This document shows, piece by piece, positions 7,615 to 16,760 of a stretch of 64,000 bases of DNA. The notes under the pieces were generated by a model that did not search any database, was not told where the DNA came from, and worked only from the letters and a program-made list of their open reading frames with translations. Made by a program: the position numbers and the translations under genes. How positions within the stretch are numbered: position 1 is the stretch's first letter; the number at the start of each line of letters is the position of its first letter. The DNA comes from Olsenella_K absiana (GTDB lineage Bacteria; Actinomycetota; Coriobacteriia; Coriobacteriales; Atopobiaceae): NCBI RefSeq assembly GCF_036408855.1, contig NZ_JAZGJQ010000011.1, positions 1 through 64,000 of the forward strand, given 5' to 3'.

Positions 7615-9383
7615 GGATCTTCGGGCTCCTGCGCGGCCACGTCGCCGAGGTGGCCGCGGTCTGCGCGCTCCTTCTCGTCCAGGCGCTCTGCGAGCTCTCG
7701 CTGCCGCGCTACATGTCCGACATCGTGAACGTCGGCGTTGTGGGCGCGCAGGCCGGCAACGCCGCCTACCTGGGCCACATGGCCCTCGTGATGCTCGGCT
7801 TCTGCGTGGGCTCGCTCGTGGCGGCGACGCTCTCCGGCCTCGTCGCATCGCGCGTGGCGGCCTCGGTGGCGCGCGACCTGCGCCGCGACGTCTTTGCCAA
7901 GGTGATGTCCTTCTCGCCCGCGGAAGTCAACCGCTTCTCGCAGTCGTCGCTGATCACGCGCTGCACCAACGACGTGCAGCAAATCCAGAACCTCGTCGTG
8001 ATCTTGCTGCGTATGGTGATGTTCGCGCCGGTCATGGGCGTGGTCGCCGTCGTGCAGGTCGTGGGCACGGGAGGCGGGCTCGCCTGGATCGTGGGCGCGG
8101 CGCTCCTGGCGGTCCTGGGCGTCGTCTCCGTGCTCTTCTCGCTCACGATGCCGCGCTTCCGGGTCATGCAGTCGCTGGTGGACCGCGTGAACCTCCTCGC
8201 CCGCGAGATGCTCGACGGCCTCATGACCATCCGCGCCTTCGGGCGGCAGGACCACGAGCTCGCGCGCTTCGACGCGGCGTCGGGCGACCTGCGCGACGCG
8301 CAGCTGTTCGTCAACCGCGCGATGACGCTCATGATGCCGCTCATGATGCTCGTGATGAACGTCGCCACCGTCGCGATCGTGTGGTTCGGCTCGCACGGGG
8401 TGGCCGCGGGCGCGATGCGGGCGGGCGACATGATGGCCTTCATCAGCTACGCCATGATGATCGTGATGAGCTTCCTCATCGTGTCGATGGTCGCCGTGAT
8501 CCTGCCGCGCGCGGAGGTCTCTGTGGGCCGCGTGCAGGAGGTGCTCTCCGTCGAGCCCGCCGTGCGCGACCCGGAGCGCCCCGTGGCGCCCGCCGCGGAC
8601 GCGCCGCGCGGGCGGCTGGTCTTCGACCACGTGGGCTTCCGCTACCCGGACGCCGAGGGCGACGTCGTGAGCGACGTCAGCTTTGCGACCGCGCCCGGCA
8701 AGGTGACGGCGATCGTGGGCTCCACCGGCTCCGGCAAGTCCACGCTCGTGCAGCTCGCGCCGCGCCTGTACGACCCCACGTCCGGCACCGTCACGCTCGA
8801 CGGCGTGGACGCACGGCAGATGTCTCTGGCCGACCTGCGCTCCCGCGTGGGCTACGTGCCCCAGCAGGGCTTCCTGTTCTCGGGCACCATCCGCAGCAAC
8901 GTCGCCTTCGGCGCGGCCGCCGCGGGCGAGAAGGACCCGCGCCCCGACGAGGGCCTGCTGCGCGCCATCGACGTGGCGCAGGCCGCCGAGCTCGTGGCCG
9001 AGAAGGACGACGGGCTCGACGCCGCCATCGCGCAGGGCGGCACCAACGTCTCCGGCGGCCAGCGCCAGCGCCTGGCCATCGCCCGCGCGCTCGCGACGCA
9101 CCCGGAGGTCCTGGTGCTGGACGACTCCTTCTCCGCGCTCGACTACGCCACCGACGCGCGGCTGCGCCAGGCGCTGGCGCGCGAGTGCGCGGACATTGCG
9201 GTGCTGGTGGTGGCCCAGCGCGTCGCGACCGTGATGGGCGCGGACCAGATCGTCGTGCTCGACGAGGGCCGCGTCGTGGGGAAGGGCACGCACGAGGAGC
9301 TGCTGCGCACCTGCCCCGAGTACCTGGAGATAGCGAAGAGCCAGCTCAGCGCAGCGGAGCTCGGCCTCGAGGAGGGGGAGTAG
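7611..9383 (+). CDS. ABC exporter half-transporter, degenerate-site subunit
   Basis: 590 aa: an N-terminal six-helix exporter membrane domain (about residues 10-310) and a C-terminal ATPase. Walker A is GSTGSGKST and the signature is NVSGGQRQR. Walker B reads VLVLDDSFSALD, so the catalytic Glu is replaced by Asp, and the switch region is AQRVAT instead of the usual AHR. This is the usual pattern of the non-hydrolysing half in heterodimeric exporters (LmrCD, TM287/288). It overlaps marR by 4 nt and is 1 nt from its partner gene. Confidence 0.92.
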   Translation: MRIFGLLRGHVAEVAAVCALLLVQALCELSLPRYMSDIVNVGVVGAQAGNAAYLGHMALVMLGFCVGSLVAATLSGLVASRVAASVARDLRRDVFAKVMSFSPAEVNRFSQSSLITRCTNDVQQIQNLVVILLRMVMFAPVMGVVAVVQVVGTGGGLAWIVGAALLAVLGVVSVLFSLTMPRFRVMQSLVDRVNLLAREMLDGLMTIRAFGRQDHELARFDAASGDLRDAQLFVNRAMTLMMPLMMLVMNVATVAIVWFGSHGVAAGAMRAGDMMAFISYAMMIVMSFLIVSMVAVILPRAEVSVGRVQEVLSVEPAVRDPERPVAPAADAPRGRLVFDHVGFRYPDAEGDVVSDVSFATAPGKVTAIVGSTGSGKSTLVQLAPRLYDPTSGTVTLDGVDARQMSLADLRSRVGYVPQQGFLFSGTIRSNVAFGAAAAGEKDPRPDEGLLRAIDVAQAAELVAEKDDGLDAAIAQGGTNVSGGQRQRLAIARALATHPEVLVLDDSFSALDYATDARLRQALARECADIAVLVVAQRVATVMGADQIVVLDEGRVVGKGTHEELLRTCPEYLEIAKSQLSAAELGLEEGE

Positions 9384-9384
9384 C

Positions 9385-11280
9385 ATGGCGGAGGAGTCGC
9401 TCAGGGAGCAGAGCGCCAGGCAGGCGCGCCAGGCGCGCGGCCGCGGGCACGGGCCCGGCAGCCGCATGGCCGCGGGCGAGAGGGCCAAGGACTTCGGGGG
9501 CACCGTCCGCAAGCTCCTGCGCTACATGGGGCCCTACCGCGTGGGGCTCGTGGCGGCCGTGGCGCTCGCGATGGCGGGCGTGCTCTTCTCGGTCGTGGGG
9601 CCCAAGGTCCTGGGCAGCGCCACGACGGAGGTCATCCTCGGCGCGCAGGCTGCTGCAGCCGGCACCGGATTCATCGACTTCGGCAGGATCGGCCGCATCC
9701 TCGTCGGCCTGCTCAGCATCTACCTGGCGAGCGCCGCGGCGTCGGGCGCCCAGAGCTGGATCATGACGGGCGTGACCCAGAAGGTCGTCTTCCGCATGCG
9801 CGGCGAGATAGCGCGCAAGATCTCGCGCGTGCCGCTCTCGTACTTCGACGGCGGGGCCATGTCGAAGGGCGACGTGCTCTCGCGCATGACCAACGACGTC
9901 GACACGTTGAGTCAGTCGCTGAACCAGGGCCTCGTCCAGCTGGTGACCTCGGTCACGCAGGTCGTGGGCGTCGCGGCGATGATGCTCTCGATCTCCGTCC
10001 CGCTCGCGGGCGTGACCTTCGTGACGTTGCCGGTGTCCGCGCTGGTGCTCGGCGTGCTCATCAAGAGGTCGCAGCGCTACTTCCGCCAGCAGCAGGAGCA
10101 GCTCGGCGCCGTGAACGGCCGCGTCGAGGAGGACTTCTCCGGCCAGGTGGTCATCCAGGCGTTCAACCGCGGCGAGCGCGCCGTCGAGAGCTTCGATCGG
10201 GAGAACGACCTGCTGTACGAGAGCGCGTGGAAGAGCCAGTTCCTCTCCGGCCTCATGCAGCCGCTCATGAGCCTCGTGGGCAACATGGGCTACGTGGGCG
10301 TCGTGGTCGTGGGCGCGGGCCTCGCCGTGAGCGGCGCGATCCAGCCGGGCGACATCCAGGCGTTCATTCAGTACGTCAAGAACTTCACACAGCCCATCAC
10401 GCAGCTCGCGACCGTCTCGAACGTGCTGCAGCAGATGGCGGCCTGCGCCGAGCGCGTCTTCGAGTTCCTGGAAGCGCCCGAGGAGGAGGAGACGGCCGCG
10501 CTCGACCCGGCCACGGGCGAGCCCGCCGAGGCCGTCGGCCGCGCCGCGGGCGCCGTGGACTTCGACCACGTGTCCTTCGGCTACCTGCCGGGGCAGCAGA
10601 TCATCCACGGCTTCTCCGAGCACGTGCGCCCCGGCCGGACGGTCGCGATCGTGGGGCCCACCGGCGCCGGCAAGACCACGCTCATGAAGCTGCTGCTGCG
10701 CTTCTACGACGTGGACGAAGGCTCGCTATCCGTGGACGGCCACGACATGCGCGACGTCGCCCGCGCCGACCTGCGCCAGAACTTCGCCATGGTCCTGCAG
10801 GACGCGTGGCTCTTCAAGGGCACCATCCGCGAGAACATCCGCTTCGGCCGGCTCGACGCCACCGACGAGGAGGTGGAGGCCGCCGCGCGCTACGCGCACT
10901 GCGAGCACTTCATCGAGACCCTGCCCGGCGGCTACGACTTCGAGCTGGACGAGGGCGCCACCAACGTCAGCCAGGGCCAGCGCCAGCTGCTCACCATCGC
11001 CCGCGCCGTGCTGGCGGACCGCCCGATCCTGATCCTGGACGAGGCGACCTCCAACGTGGACACGCGCACCGAGTGGCGCATCCAGCGCGCCATGGACAAG
11101 CTCATGGCGGGCCGCACGAGCTTCGTGATAGCCCACCGCCTGTCCACGATCAGGAACGCCGACGAGATCCTGGTGCTGCGCGACGGGGACGTGGTGGAGA
11201 AGGGCACGCACGAGGAGCTCCTCGCCAAGGGCGGCTTCTACGCGCAGCTGTACCGGTCGCAGTTCGAGGAGGCCGCGTAG
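9385..11280 (+). CDS. ABC exporter half-transporter, catalytic subunit
   Basis: 631 aa with a basic low-complexity N-terminus (about 45 aa), a six-helix membrane domain, and an ATPase with Walker A GPTGAGKTT, signature NVSQGQRQLL, complete Walker B ILILDEATSNVD and switch IAHRLST. The intact Glu complements the degenerate partner encoded immediately upstream, so the two should form one heterodimeric multidrug/lipid-type exporter controlled by the MarR protein. Confidence 0.93.
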   Translation: MAEESLREQSARQARQARGRGHGPGSRMAAGERAKDFGGTVRKLLRYMGPYRVGLVAAVALAMAGVLFSVVGPKVLGSATTEVILGAQAAAAGTGFIDFGRIGRILVGLLSIYLASAAASGAQSWIMTGVTQKVVFRMRGEIARKISRVPLSYFDGGAMSKGDVLSRMTNDVDTLSQSLNQGLVQLVTSVTQVVGVAAMMLSISVPLAGVTFVTLPVSALVLGVLIKRSQRYFRQQQEQLGAVNGRVEEDFSGQVVIQAFNRGERAVESFDRENDLLYESAWKSQFLSGLMQPLMSLVGNMGYVGVVVVGAGLAVSGAIQPGDIQAFIQYVKNFTQPITQLATVSNVLQQMAACAERVFEFLEAPEEEETAALDPATGEPAEAVGRAAGAVDFDHVSFGYLPGQQIIHGFSEHVRPGRTVAIVGPTGAGKTTLMKLLLRFYDVDEGSLSVDGHDMRDVARADLRQNFAMVLQDAWLFKGTIRENIRFGRLDATDEEVEAAARYAHCEHFIETLPGGYDFELDEGATNVSQGQRQLLTIARAVLADRPILILDEATSNVDTRTEWRIQRAMDKLMAGRTSFVIAHRLSTIRNADEILVLRDGDVVEKGTHEELLAKGGFYAQLYRSQFEEAA

Positions 11281-11372
11281 GGCGGGCTCGGGGCGGAGGG
11301 GGTCGCCTAGGCGCCGAGCTCCTCTCGGACGTAGGACCTGAACTCGGTCTTTCCGGACCCTCGCGGGTGCCT

Positions 11373-11407
11373 TTCGCCTTGTTCGCCTATTTTCGCCTTG
11401 TTCGCCT
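11373..11407. repeat. four TTCGCCT direct repeats
   Basis: TTCGCCT occurs at 11373, 11382, 11392 and 11401 (spacing 9, 10, 9), as two copies of the 17-bp block TTTCGCCTTGTTCGCCT. It lies in the gap between the ABC operon and the next gene, beside a short coding-like remnant on the minus strand. Confidence 0.75.
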
Positions 11408-11565
11408 TTGCGGGCAAGCCGTGCCGATGGCACGGCCCCGGCCAGCTGGGTCCGTGGTATCCGGCAGAGGCGCTCGGTATATCATGTGCGGAAGGCCGCG
11501 GCCCCCGGCGCAGAATCGCGCAGGGGGCTGCGCGCCAAGGGCGTCCAGGGGCGAAGGAGGCGGCG

Positions 11566-13134
11566 ATGATCCTCACGACGGGGCAGTACCAGCGGCTCGT
11601 AGAGCTGCTGTGGGCGCTCTACGACTTCGCCGCGGTCCGGCTCGACCTCACCGACGAGCTCTACCCCGACGGCGCCTTCGAGCCCGACCCCGAGGTCCAG
11701 GCCAGCCTCATGAAGTATGTCTGGGACGAGGACCGCTCGACCATCGACGACTTCGCGCGGGAGAACCCCGCCGACCTGCCCGCCGCCGACGTCCAGGAGC
11801 TGCGCCGTTGGGGCCAGGGCCTCTACGGGACCTTCTCGGTCGTCCGCGACGGCCTGGGGCAGAGCGTCCTTCTCGGGGAGGGGATGGGCTTCGTCGTGAC
11901 GGGCATCAACGCGGAGCCCTGGGAGGTCGTGAGCGCCGAGCCCGCCTTCGTGAGGACCGCGCTCATCCCCTTCGGCGACAAGATCACGTACGCGGGCGTC
12001 CTCGTGGAGCCCCGGATCGCCGTCAGCGACGACATGGGGGAGCTGCTGCGCTCCGAGCTCGCGCGCCGGCGCGCGACCGGCGGGCTCGTGAGCGACGCCC
12101 GCACCTTCGTGCGCGCGGTCCGCGAGCTGCGCTATGGCACCTGGGGGCACGCGGAGGCCCTGGGGGCCCGCGCGGCCTCGCAGGCCCCTGCCGGCGCGGG
12201 CGCGCCCCTGTCGGCCGTCCTGCCCCGCCCGAGCGAGCCGGTCCTGGCGGGCGTGAGGGGCATGCCCGCCGGGCAGCACCGGGGGGCCCTCGCGGGCCTC
12301 GTGGGCCGCGCGCGGGAGCGGGCCTGCCGCCTGCACCGCCTGGGCCTCCACGCGCCGGGCTCGCCGCTCGGACCGCACGCTGCCGCGCCCGAGCGCACGG
12401 TGGCCGTCCAGCCGGTCGAGTTCGCAGAGGAGCTCCTGCGCCTGCGCGGCGTCGCGCGCCTCGCGGAGGTCTCGCGCGAGTGCGTGGCCTACTTCGTCCG
12501 CAACGGGATCGAGGGGCCCCGCCCGCACGAGGCGAGCCAGGTCTCCAACGAGCTGCTCGCCCGCTGGCGCTCCTTCCCGGACGGCGTGAACTACGAGGTC
12601 GTGGACGCACCGGACGGCTGCTACCTCGTGGAGTACACGCTTGCCAAGGACAACTGGTACGAGCTCACGGGGGCGTGGCACCCGGACGACTCTGACCGCG
12701 ACGACGGCTACCCCGGCTCGGAGCTGGCGGCCGGCCTCAGGTCGCTCCTCGAGGGCAGGCGCCACCTGCCCCCGCGCCCGGTGCCCGACGACCTCTTCGA
12801 CCACCTGACGGACTTCTTCGGCTGGTCGCTCGACCAGCCGCCCATGCGCGCCCTCACGCGCTACCTCGACGCCCACGTCCCGGACGGCGAGGACGACTAC
12901 GCCTACGCGAACGACGTCCTCGGCTTCGTCCAGGAGTGCCTGCACGTGGGGATGGGCGTCGACGAGATCGTCTGGGAGCTCTTCGACCGCGGCGCCTGCC
13001 CGGACGAGAGGAGCTTCGACGCCCTGGAGTGGCTCGTCTGCCAGGTCGTCGACGGCATGCCGAGCTGGGCGTGCAACGGCTGGTCGCCCCGGGAGGCTCG
13101 CGAGCTCGCCGGGCGCGAGGGGGGCCGCGAGTGA
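11566..13134 (+). CDS. hypothetical protein (522 aa), first gene of apbE operon
   Basis: No family recognised. The protein is soluble-looking, without signal peptide or membrane helix. It is rich in Trp, Tyr and acidic residues at both ends (VELLWALYDFAAVRLDLTDEL near the start; LEWLVCQVVDGMPSWACNGW near the end), with an Ala/Arg-rich linker around residues 200-285. The start follows AAGGAGG by 5 nt. Its stop overlaps the GTG start of the ApbE gene, so it is probably co-translated with it. A role linked to flavoprotein or redox biology would be a guess from context only. Confidence 0.75.
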   Translation: MILTTGQYQRLVELLWALYDFAAVRLDLTDELYPDGAFEPDPEVQASLMKYVWDEDRSTIDDFARENPADLPAADVQELRRWGQGLYGTFSVVRDGLGQSVLLGEGMGFVVTGINAEPWEVVSAEPAFVRTALIPFGDKITYAGVLVEPRIAVSDDMGELLRSELARRRATGGLVSDARTFVRAVRELRYGTWGHAEALGARAASQAPAGAGAPLSAVLPRPSEPVLAGVRGMPAGQHRGALAGLVGRARERACRLHRLGLHAPGSPLGPHAAAPERTVAVQPVEFAEELLRLRGVARLAEVSRECVAYFVRNGIEGPRPHEASQVSNELLARWRSFPDGVNYEVVDAPDGCYLVEYTLAKDNWYELTGAWHPDDSDRDDGYPGSELAAGLRSLLEGRRHLPPRPVPDDLFDHLTDFFGWSLDQPPMRALTRYLDAHVPDGEDDYAYANDVLGFVQECLHVGMGVDEIVWELFDRGACPDERSFDALEWLVCQVVDGMPSWACNGWSPREARELAGREGGRE

Positions 13135-14204
13135 GCGGGCGCGGCCGGCTGGCTGGCGGCTGCCTCACGAGGCGCGGCCTCCTGCGCCTCTCCGCCGGGG
13201 CGTGCGCCGCCGTCGCGGCCGCGGCGGCACCGGCTGCGCTCCTCGGCTGCTCCGTCGGGGCGGGTCCTGCCGGGGGGCTCTCCGAGACCACCTTCTTCGC
13301 CTTCGACACCATCGTCGACCTGCGCGCCTACTGCACGCAGGCGACGCTCGACCTCGCCCGGGACAGGTGCTCGTACTTCGAGGGGATCTTCGACGCGATG
13401 ACCGAGGGCACGGACGTCTGGCGGATCAACCACGCCGGGGGCGAGGAGGTCGAGGTCGCGCAGGAGACCGCCGACGTCATCGAGCGCTCCCTCGCGTACT
13501 CGGAGGCCTCGGGCGGACTCTTCGACGTCACGGTCGGCTCGGTCTCCCTCCTGTGGGACTTCGACAACCAGGTGCGCCCCGAAGACGCCGCCATCGAGGC
13601 CGCCGTCTCCCACGTGGGCTGGCAGGGCGTCTCCGTGAGCGGGCGCAAGGTGCGCCTCGCCGACCCCGAGGCCAAGGTCGACCTGGGCGGCATCGCGAAG
13701 GGCTACATAGCCGACGACCTCGCCGCGCTCCTCTCCGAGCACGGCGTCGCGAGTGGCATCCTGAACCTGGGGGGCAACGTCTACGCCCTGGGCGAGAAGC
13801 CCGACGGTAGTGCGTGGAGGGTCGGCGTCCGGGACCCCAACGCGCGCTCCGGCGCTTCGGACGGCTCCGCTTCCTCGCAGGAGGTGAGCGCCTACGTCGA
13901 GTGCTCCGACCGCTCCGTCGTGACCTCCGGCCTCTACGAGCGCAGGTTCGAGAAGGACGGCGTCGCCTACTGGCACATCCTCGACCCGAGGACCGGCATG
14001 CCCGCCGAGAGCGACCTCGTGAGCTCGTCGATCCTCTCCGCGCGCTCCGTCGACGGCGACGCGTTCGCCACGGTCCTGTTCCTGCTCGGCAGAGACGCCG
14101 CGCTCTCGCTCGCGGAGTCGGAGCCCGCGATCGAGGGCGCGCTGCTCGAGGGCGCCGACGGCACCGTCACGACCACGCCCGGCTCCGGCTTCGTGGCCCT
14201 GTAG
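13131..14204 (+). CDS. apbE: FAD:protein FMN transferase (ApbE), Tat-type lipoprotein
   Basis: 357 aa. The N-terminus has a twin-arginine-like TRRGLLRLS, a hydrophobic stretch and a lipobox ALLGC, so it is likely exported and lipid-anchored. The ApbE core follows: FFAFDTIVDLR, GGLFDVTVGSV, KVDLGGIAKGYIADDL, ILNLGGNVYALG, WHILDPRTGMPA and SVDGDAFATVLFLLG. The enzyme attaches FMN to Ser/Thr of extracytoplasmic redox proteins. The GTG start overlaps the previous stop (GTGA). The downstream NusG-II protein is a common genomic companion. Confidence 0.95.
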   Translation: MSGRGRLAGGCLTRRGLLRLSAGACAAVAAAAAPAALLGCSVGAGPAGGLSETTFFAFDTIVDLRAYCTQATLDLARDRCSYFEGIFDAMTEGTDVWRINHAGGEEVEVAQETADVIERSLAYSEASGGLFDVTVGSVSLLWDFDNQVRPEDAAIEAAVSHVGWQGVSVSGRKVRLADPEAKVDLGGIAKGYIADDLAALLSEHGVASGILNLGGNVYALGEKPDGSAWRVGVRDPNARSGASDGSASSQEVSAYVECSDRSVVTSGLYERRFEKDGVAYWHILDPRTGMPAESDLVSSSILSARSVDGDAFATVLFLLGRDAALSLAESEPAIEGALLEGADGTVTTTPGSGFVAL

Positions 14205-14216
14205 GGGGGAGGGGGG

Positions 14217-14717
14217 ATGGCTCTCAGCGCGAAGGACGTGCGGCGGAGGCGTGGCGACGCCGCTGCCGTTGCCGCCACCCACGGCAGCGCCCCGGGCGGC
14301 GCCTCGCCCCGCCGCAGGCGCCGGAGGGTGGTCGCCGCCGTCGCGGTCGCCCTCCTCGTGGCGGCGGCGCTCGCGGCGAGCCGGCTCGCCGCGCCGCGCG
14401 GCCAGGGCCGCTGGGCCGTCGTGCACGACGGCGACGGCAACACCCTCGCCCTCGACCTCGCCGAGGACCAGGAGCGGCGGGTGGAGACCTCCCTCGGCTA
14501 CAACGTGGTCGTGGTGGAGGGCGGCACCGTGCGCGTCTCCGACGCCGACTGCAGGGGGCACGACTGCGTGGGCCAGGGCAGGATCTCCGAGGTGGGGGAG
14601 CGCGTCGTCTGCCTGCCGCACCGCCTCTGGATCGAGGTCTGCGAGAGCCCCGAGGGCTCGGGCGGCCCTGCGGGCGCGTCTGCGGCTGCAGGCGGCCTCG
14701 ACGCCGTCGGGGGCTAG
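14217..14717 (+). CDS. NusG domain II-containing membrane-anchored protein
   Basis: 166 aa: an Arg-rich cytoplasmic N-terminus, one membrane helix (about residues 38-58) and an extracytoplasmic NusG_II domain. The domain shows the family's cysteine pattern DADCRGHDCVGQG followed by VVCLPHRLWIEV. These small proteins are frequently encoded beside ApbE and flavin- or quinone-linked redox genes; their function is not established. It starts 12 nt after apbE, behind a G-rich ribosome binding site. The C-terminus is low complexity. Confidence 0.87.
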   Translation: MALSAKDVRRRRGDAAAVAATHGSAPGGASPRRRRRRVVAAVAVALLVAAALAASRLAAPRGQGRWAVVHDGDGNTLALDLAEDQERRVETSLGYNVVVVEGGTVRVSDADCRGHDCVGQGRISEVGERVVCLPHRLWIEVCESPEGSGGPAGASAAAGGLDAVGG

Positions 14718-14966
14718 GGCGCCCGGCAGGCGCCCCCGCCTGCGCTGGCGCCTGGGGTCCGCTGTCCTTCTCGCCCGGGGCGGGGCTGCGCGAAACGCAC
14801 ACGAGCCCCGCTCGCCCCTCCCGGGCCCGCGCGGCTTTGTAGTACCCTGCCATGGGAAACGAAAAATGAGAGCTATCGACTGGCGTATCGCCCCCGGCGG
14901 GTGCGCGGCGGCCTCCCGGCACGCCTGCGCCCCGCACCGCGGGGAGGGCGCCCGGGAGGCGGGCCC

Positions 14967-16760
14967 ATGGCAGCGAGCAAGGCCAAGAACAAGGCCAAGA
15001 ACAAGGGGAGAAGGAGGGGGCGCGGGCTCCTGCGCACCTTCCTCGGCTACTACGAGGGGCAGATGCACCTGTTCGTGGGCGACATCGTCTGCGCGGTGCT
15101 GGTGGCGGGGATCGACCTCGCCTTCCCCCAGATCCTGCGCACCCTGACGAGGGGGGTGTTCGCCGAGGGCCCCGACGCCATCCTCTCCGTCCTCGGCTAC
15201 CTGCTCGTGGGCCTGGTCGCGATGTACCTCGTGCGCTTCGCGAGCCGCTACTTCGTGGTCTTCTGGGGCCACGTGATGGGCGCGCGTATGGAGAGCCGCA
15301 TGCGCGAGGACCTCTTCGACGCCTACGAGCGCATGAGCTTCTCCTACTTCGACCGCAACAAGAGCGGCGACCTCGTGAGCCGCCTCGTGAGCGACCTGTT
15401 CGACATCTCGGAGACCGCCCACCACGGCCCGGAGTTCCTGCTCATCGGCGTTGTGGAGATCGTGGGCTCCTTCGTGATCCTCTCCACCATCAACGTGCCC
15501 CTCACGCTGGTGCTCGCCGTGGTGCTCGTCGCCCTGGTCGCCCTGGACGTGGTGGCCAACGTGCGCATGCGCGAGGTGTACGACGAGAACCGCGTGCGCA
15601 TCTCGGGCGTCAACTCGCGCCTGGAGGACTCCCTCGAGGGCGTGCGCGTGGTCAAGAGCTTCGCCGCCGAGGACCTCGAGCGCTCCAAGTTCCGCGCGTC
15701 CAACGACGCCTACCTCGCCTCCAAGACGAGGATGTACCACGCCATGGGCGTCTACCAGGCGGCCATCGCCGTCATGATGGGCTTCCTGAACGTCGCCATC
15801 GTCGTCTTCGGCGGCTGGCTGATCGCGCGCGGGCAGATGGACGCCGGCGACCTGGCGACCTTCGCGCTCTACGTCTCGCTCTTCACCAACCCGATCACCA
15901 ACATCCTGAACTTCACCGAGACCTTCCAGAAGGCCGTGGCGGGCTTCGCGCGCTTCATGGAGGTGCTCGACACCCAGCCCGACATCGAGGACGCCCCCGA
16001 CGCGCGCCCCCTCCGGGTCACCGAGGGCGCCATCGAGTACCGCCACGTGGACTTCTCCTACGTGGAGGGCGAGCCCGTCATCTCCGACCTCAACCTCAAG
16101 ATCCGCCCGGGCGAGACGATCGCGCTGGTCGGGCCGTCGGGCGGCGGCAAGTCAACGACCTGCTCGCTCCTGCCGCGCTTCTACGACGTGGACGCCGGCG
16201 AGATCTTGATCGACGGGCAGGACGTGCGCTCCGTGACCCAGGAGTCGCTGCGCCAGGCGATCGGCCTCGTGCAGCAGGACGTCTACCTCTTCGATGGCAG
16301 CGTCGCCGACAACATCGCCTACGGCAACCCCGAGGCGACCCTCGAGGACATCCGCGAGGCCGGCCGCCGCGCGCACGTGGAGGACTTCGTCCGCGACCTG
16401 CCCGAGGGATACGAGACCGAGGTCGGCCAGCGCGGCACGCGCCTGTCCGGCGGCCAGAAGCAGCGCATCGCGATCGCGCGCGTCTTCCTCAAGAACCCGC
16501 CGATCCTGATCTTCGACGAGGCGACGAGCGCGCTGGACAACGAGAGCGAGGCCGCGGTGCAGCAGTCCCTCGCCGACCTCGCCGAGGGGCGCACCACGAT
16601 CGTGATCGCCCACAGGCTCTCGACCATCAGGGACGCCGACGAGATCGTGACCATCGACGACGGCCGCGTGTCCGAGCGGGGCACCCACGAGGAGCTGCTC
16701 GCCCGCGGCGGCACCTACGCGCACTACTATCGGATGCAGTTCGGGGACGCTCAGGCCTAG
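14967..16760 (+). CDS. ABC transporter ATP-binding/permease protein
   Basis: 597 aa. A Lys/Arg-rich N-terminus is followed by a six-helix exporter membrane domain and an ATPase with Walker A GPSGGGKST, Q-loop GLVQQDVYLFDG, signature RLSGGQKQR, Walker B ILIFDEATSALD and switch IAHRLST. All catalytic residues are present, so it can act as a homodimer of the MsbA/multidrug type. The start is preceded by GGGAGG at 7 nt. Its stop overlaps the convergent metH stop by 4 nt. The 250-bp gap upstream contains a copy of the recurrent GAGAAGGAC motif and nothing else recognisable. Confidence 0.93.
   Translation: MAASKAKNKAKNKGRRRGRGLLRTFLGYYEGQMHLFVGDIVCAVLVAGIDLAFPQILRTLTRGVFAEGPDAILSVLGYLLVGLVAMYLVRFASRYFVVFWGHVMGARMESRMREDLFDAYERMSFSYFDRNKSGDLVSRLVSDLFDISETAHHGPEFLLIGVVEIVGSFVILSTINVPLTLVLAVVLVALVALDVVANVRMREVYDENRVRISGVNSRLEDSLEGVRVVKSFAAEDLERSKFRASNDAYLASKTRMYHAMGVYQAAIAVMMGFLNVAIVVFGGWLIARGQMDAGDLATFALYVSLFTNPITNILNFTETFQKAVAGFARFMEVLDTQPDIEDAPDARPLRVTEGAIEYRHVDFSYVEGEPVISDLNLKIRPGETIALVGPSGGGKSTTCSLLPRFYDVDAGEILIDGQDVRSVTQESLRQAIGLVQQDVYLFDGSVADNIAYGNPEATLEDIREAGRRAHVEDFVRDLPEGYETEVGQRGTRLSGGQKQRIAIARVFLKNPPILIFDEATSALDNESEAAVQQSLADLAEGRTTIVIAHRLSTIRDADEIVTIDDGRVSERGTHEELLARGGTYAHYYRMQFGDAQA

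Noticed and set aside
12903..16046. 1047-codon open frame on the minus strand
   Set aside because: It lies antisense to the hypothetical, ApbE, NusG-II and ABC genes. Its composition (Val/His/Gly/Arg runs) is the usual complement of GC-rich coding DNA.
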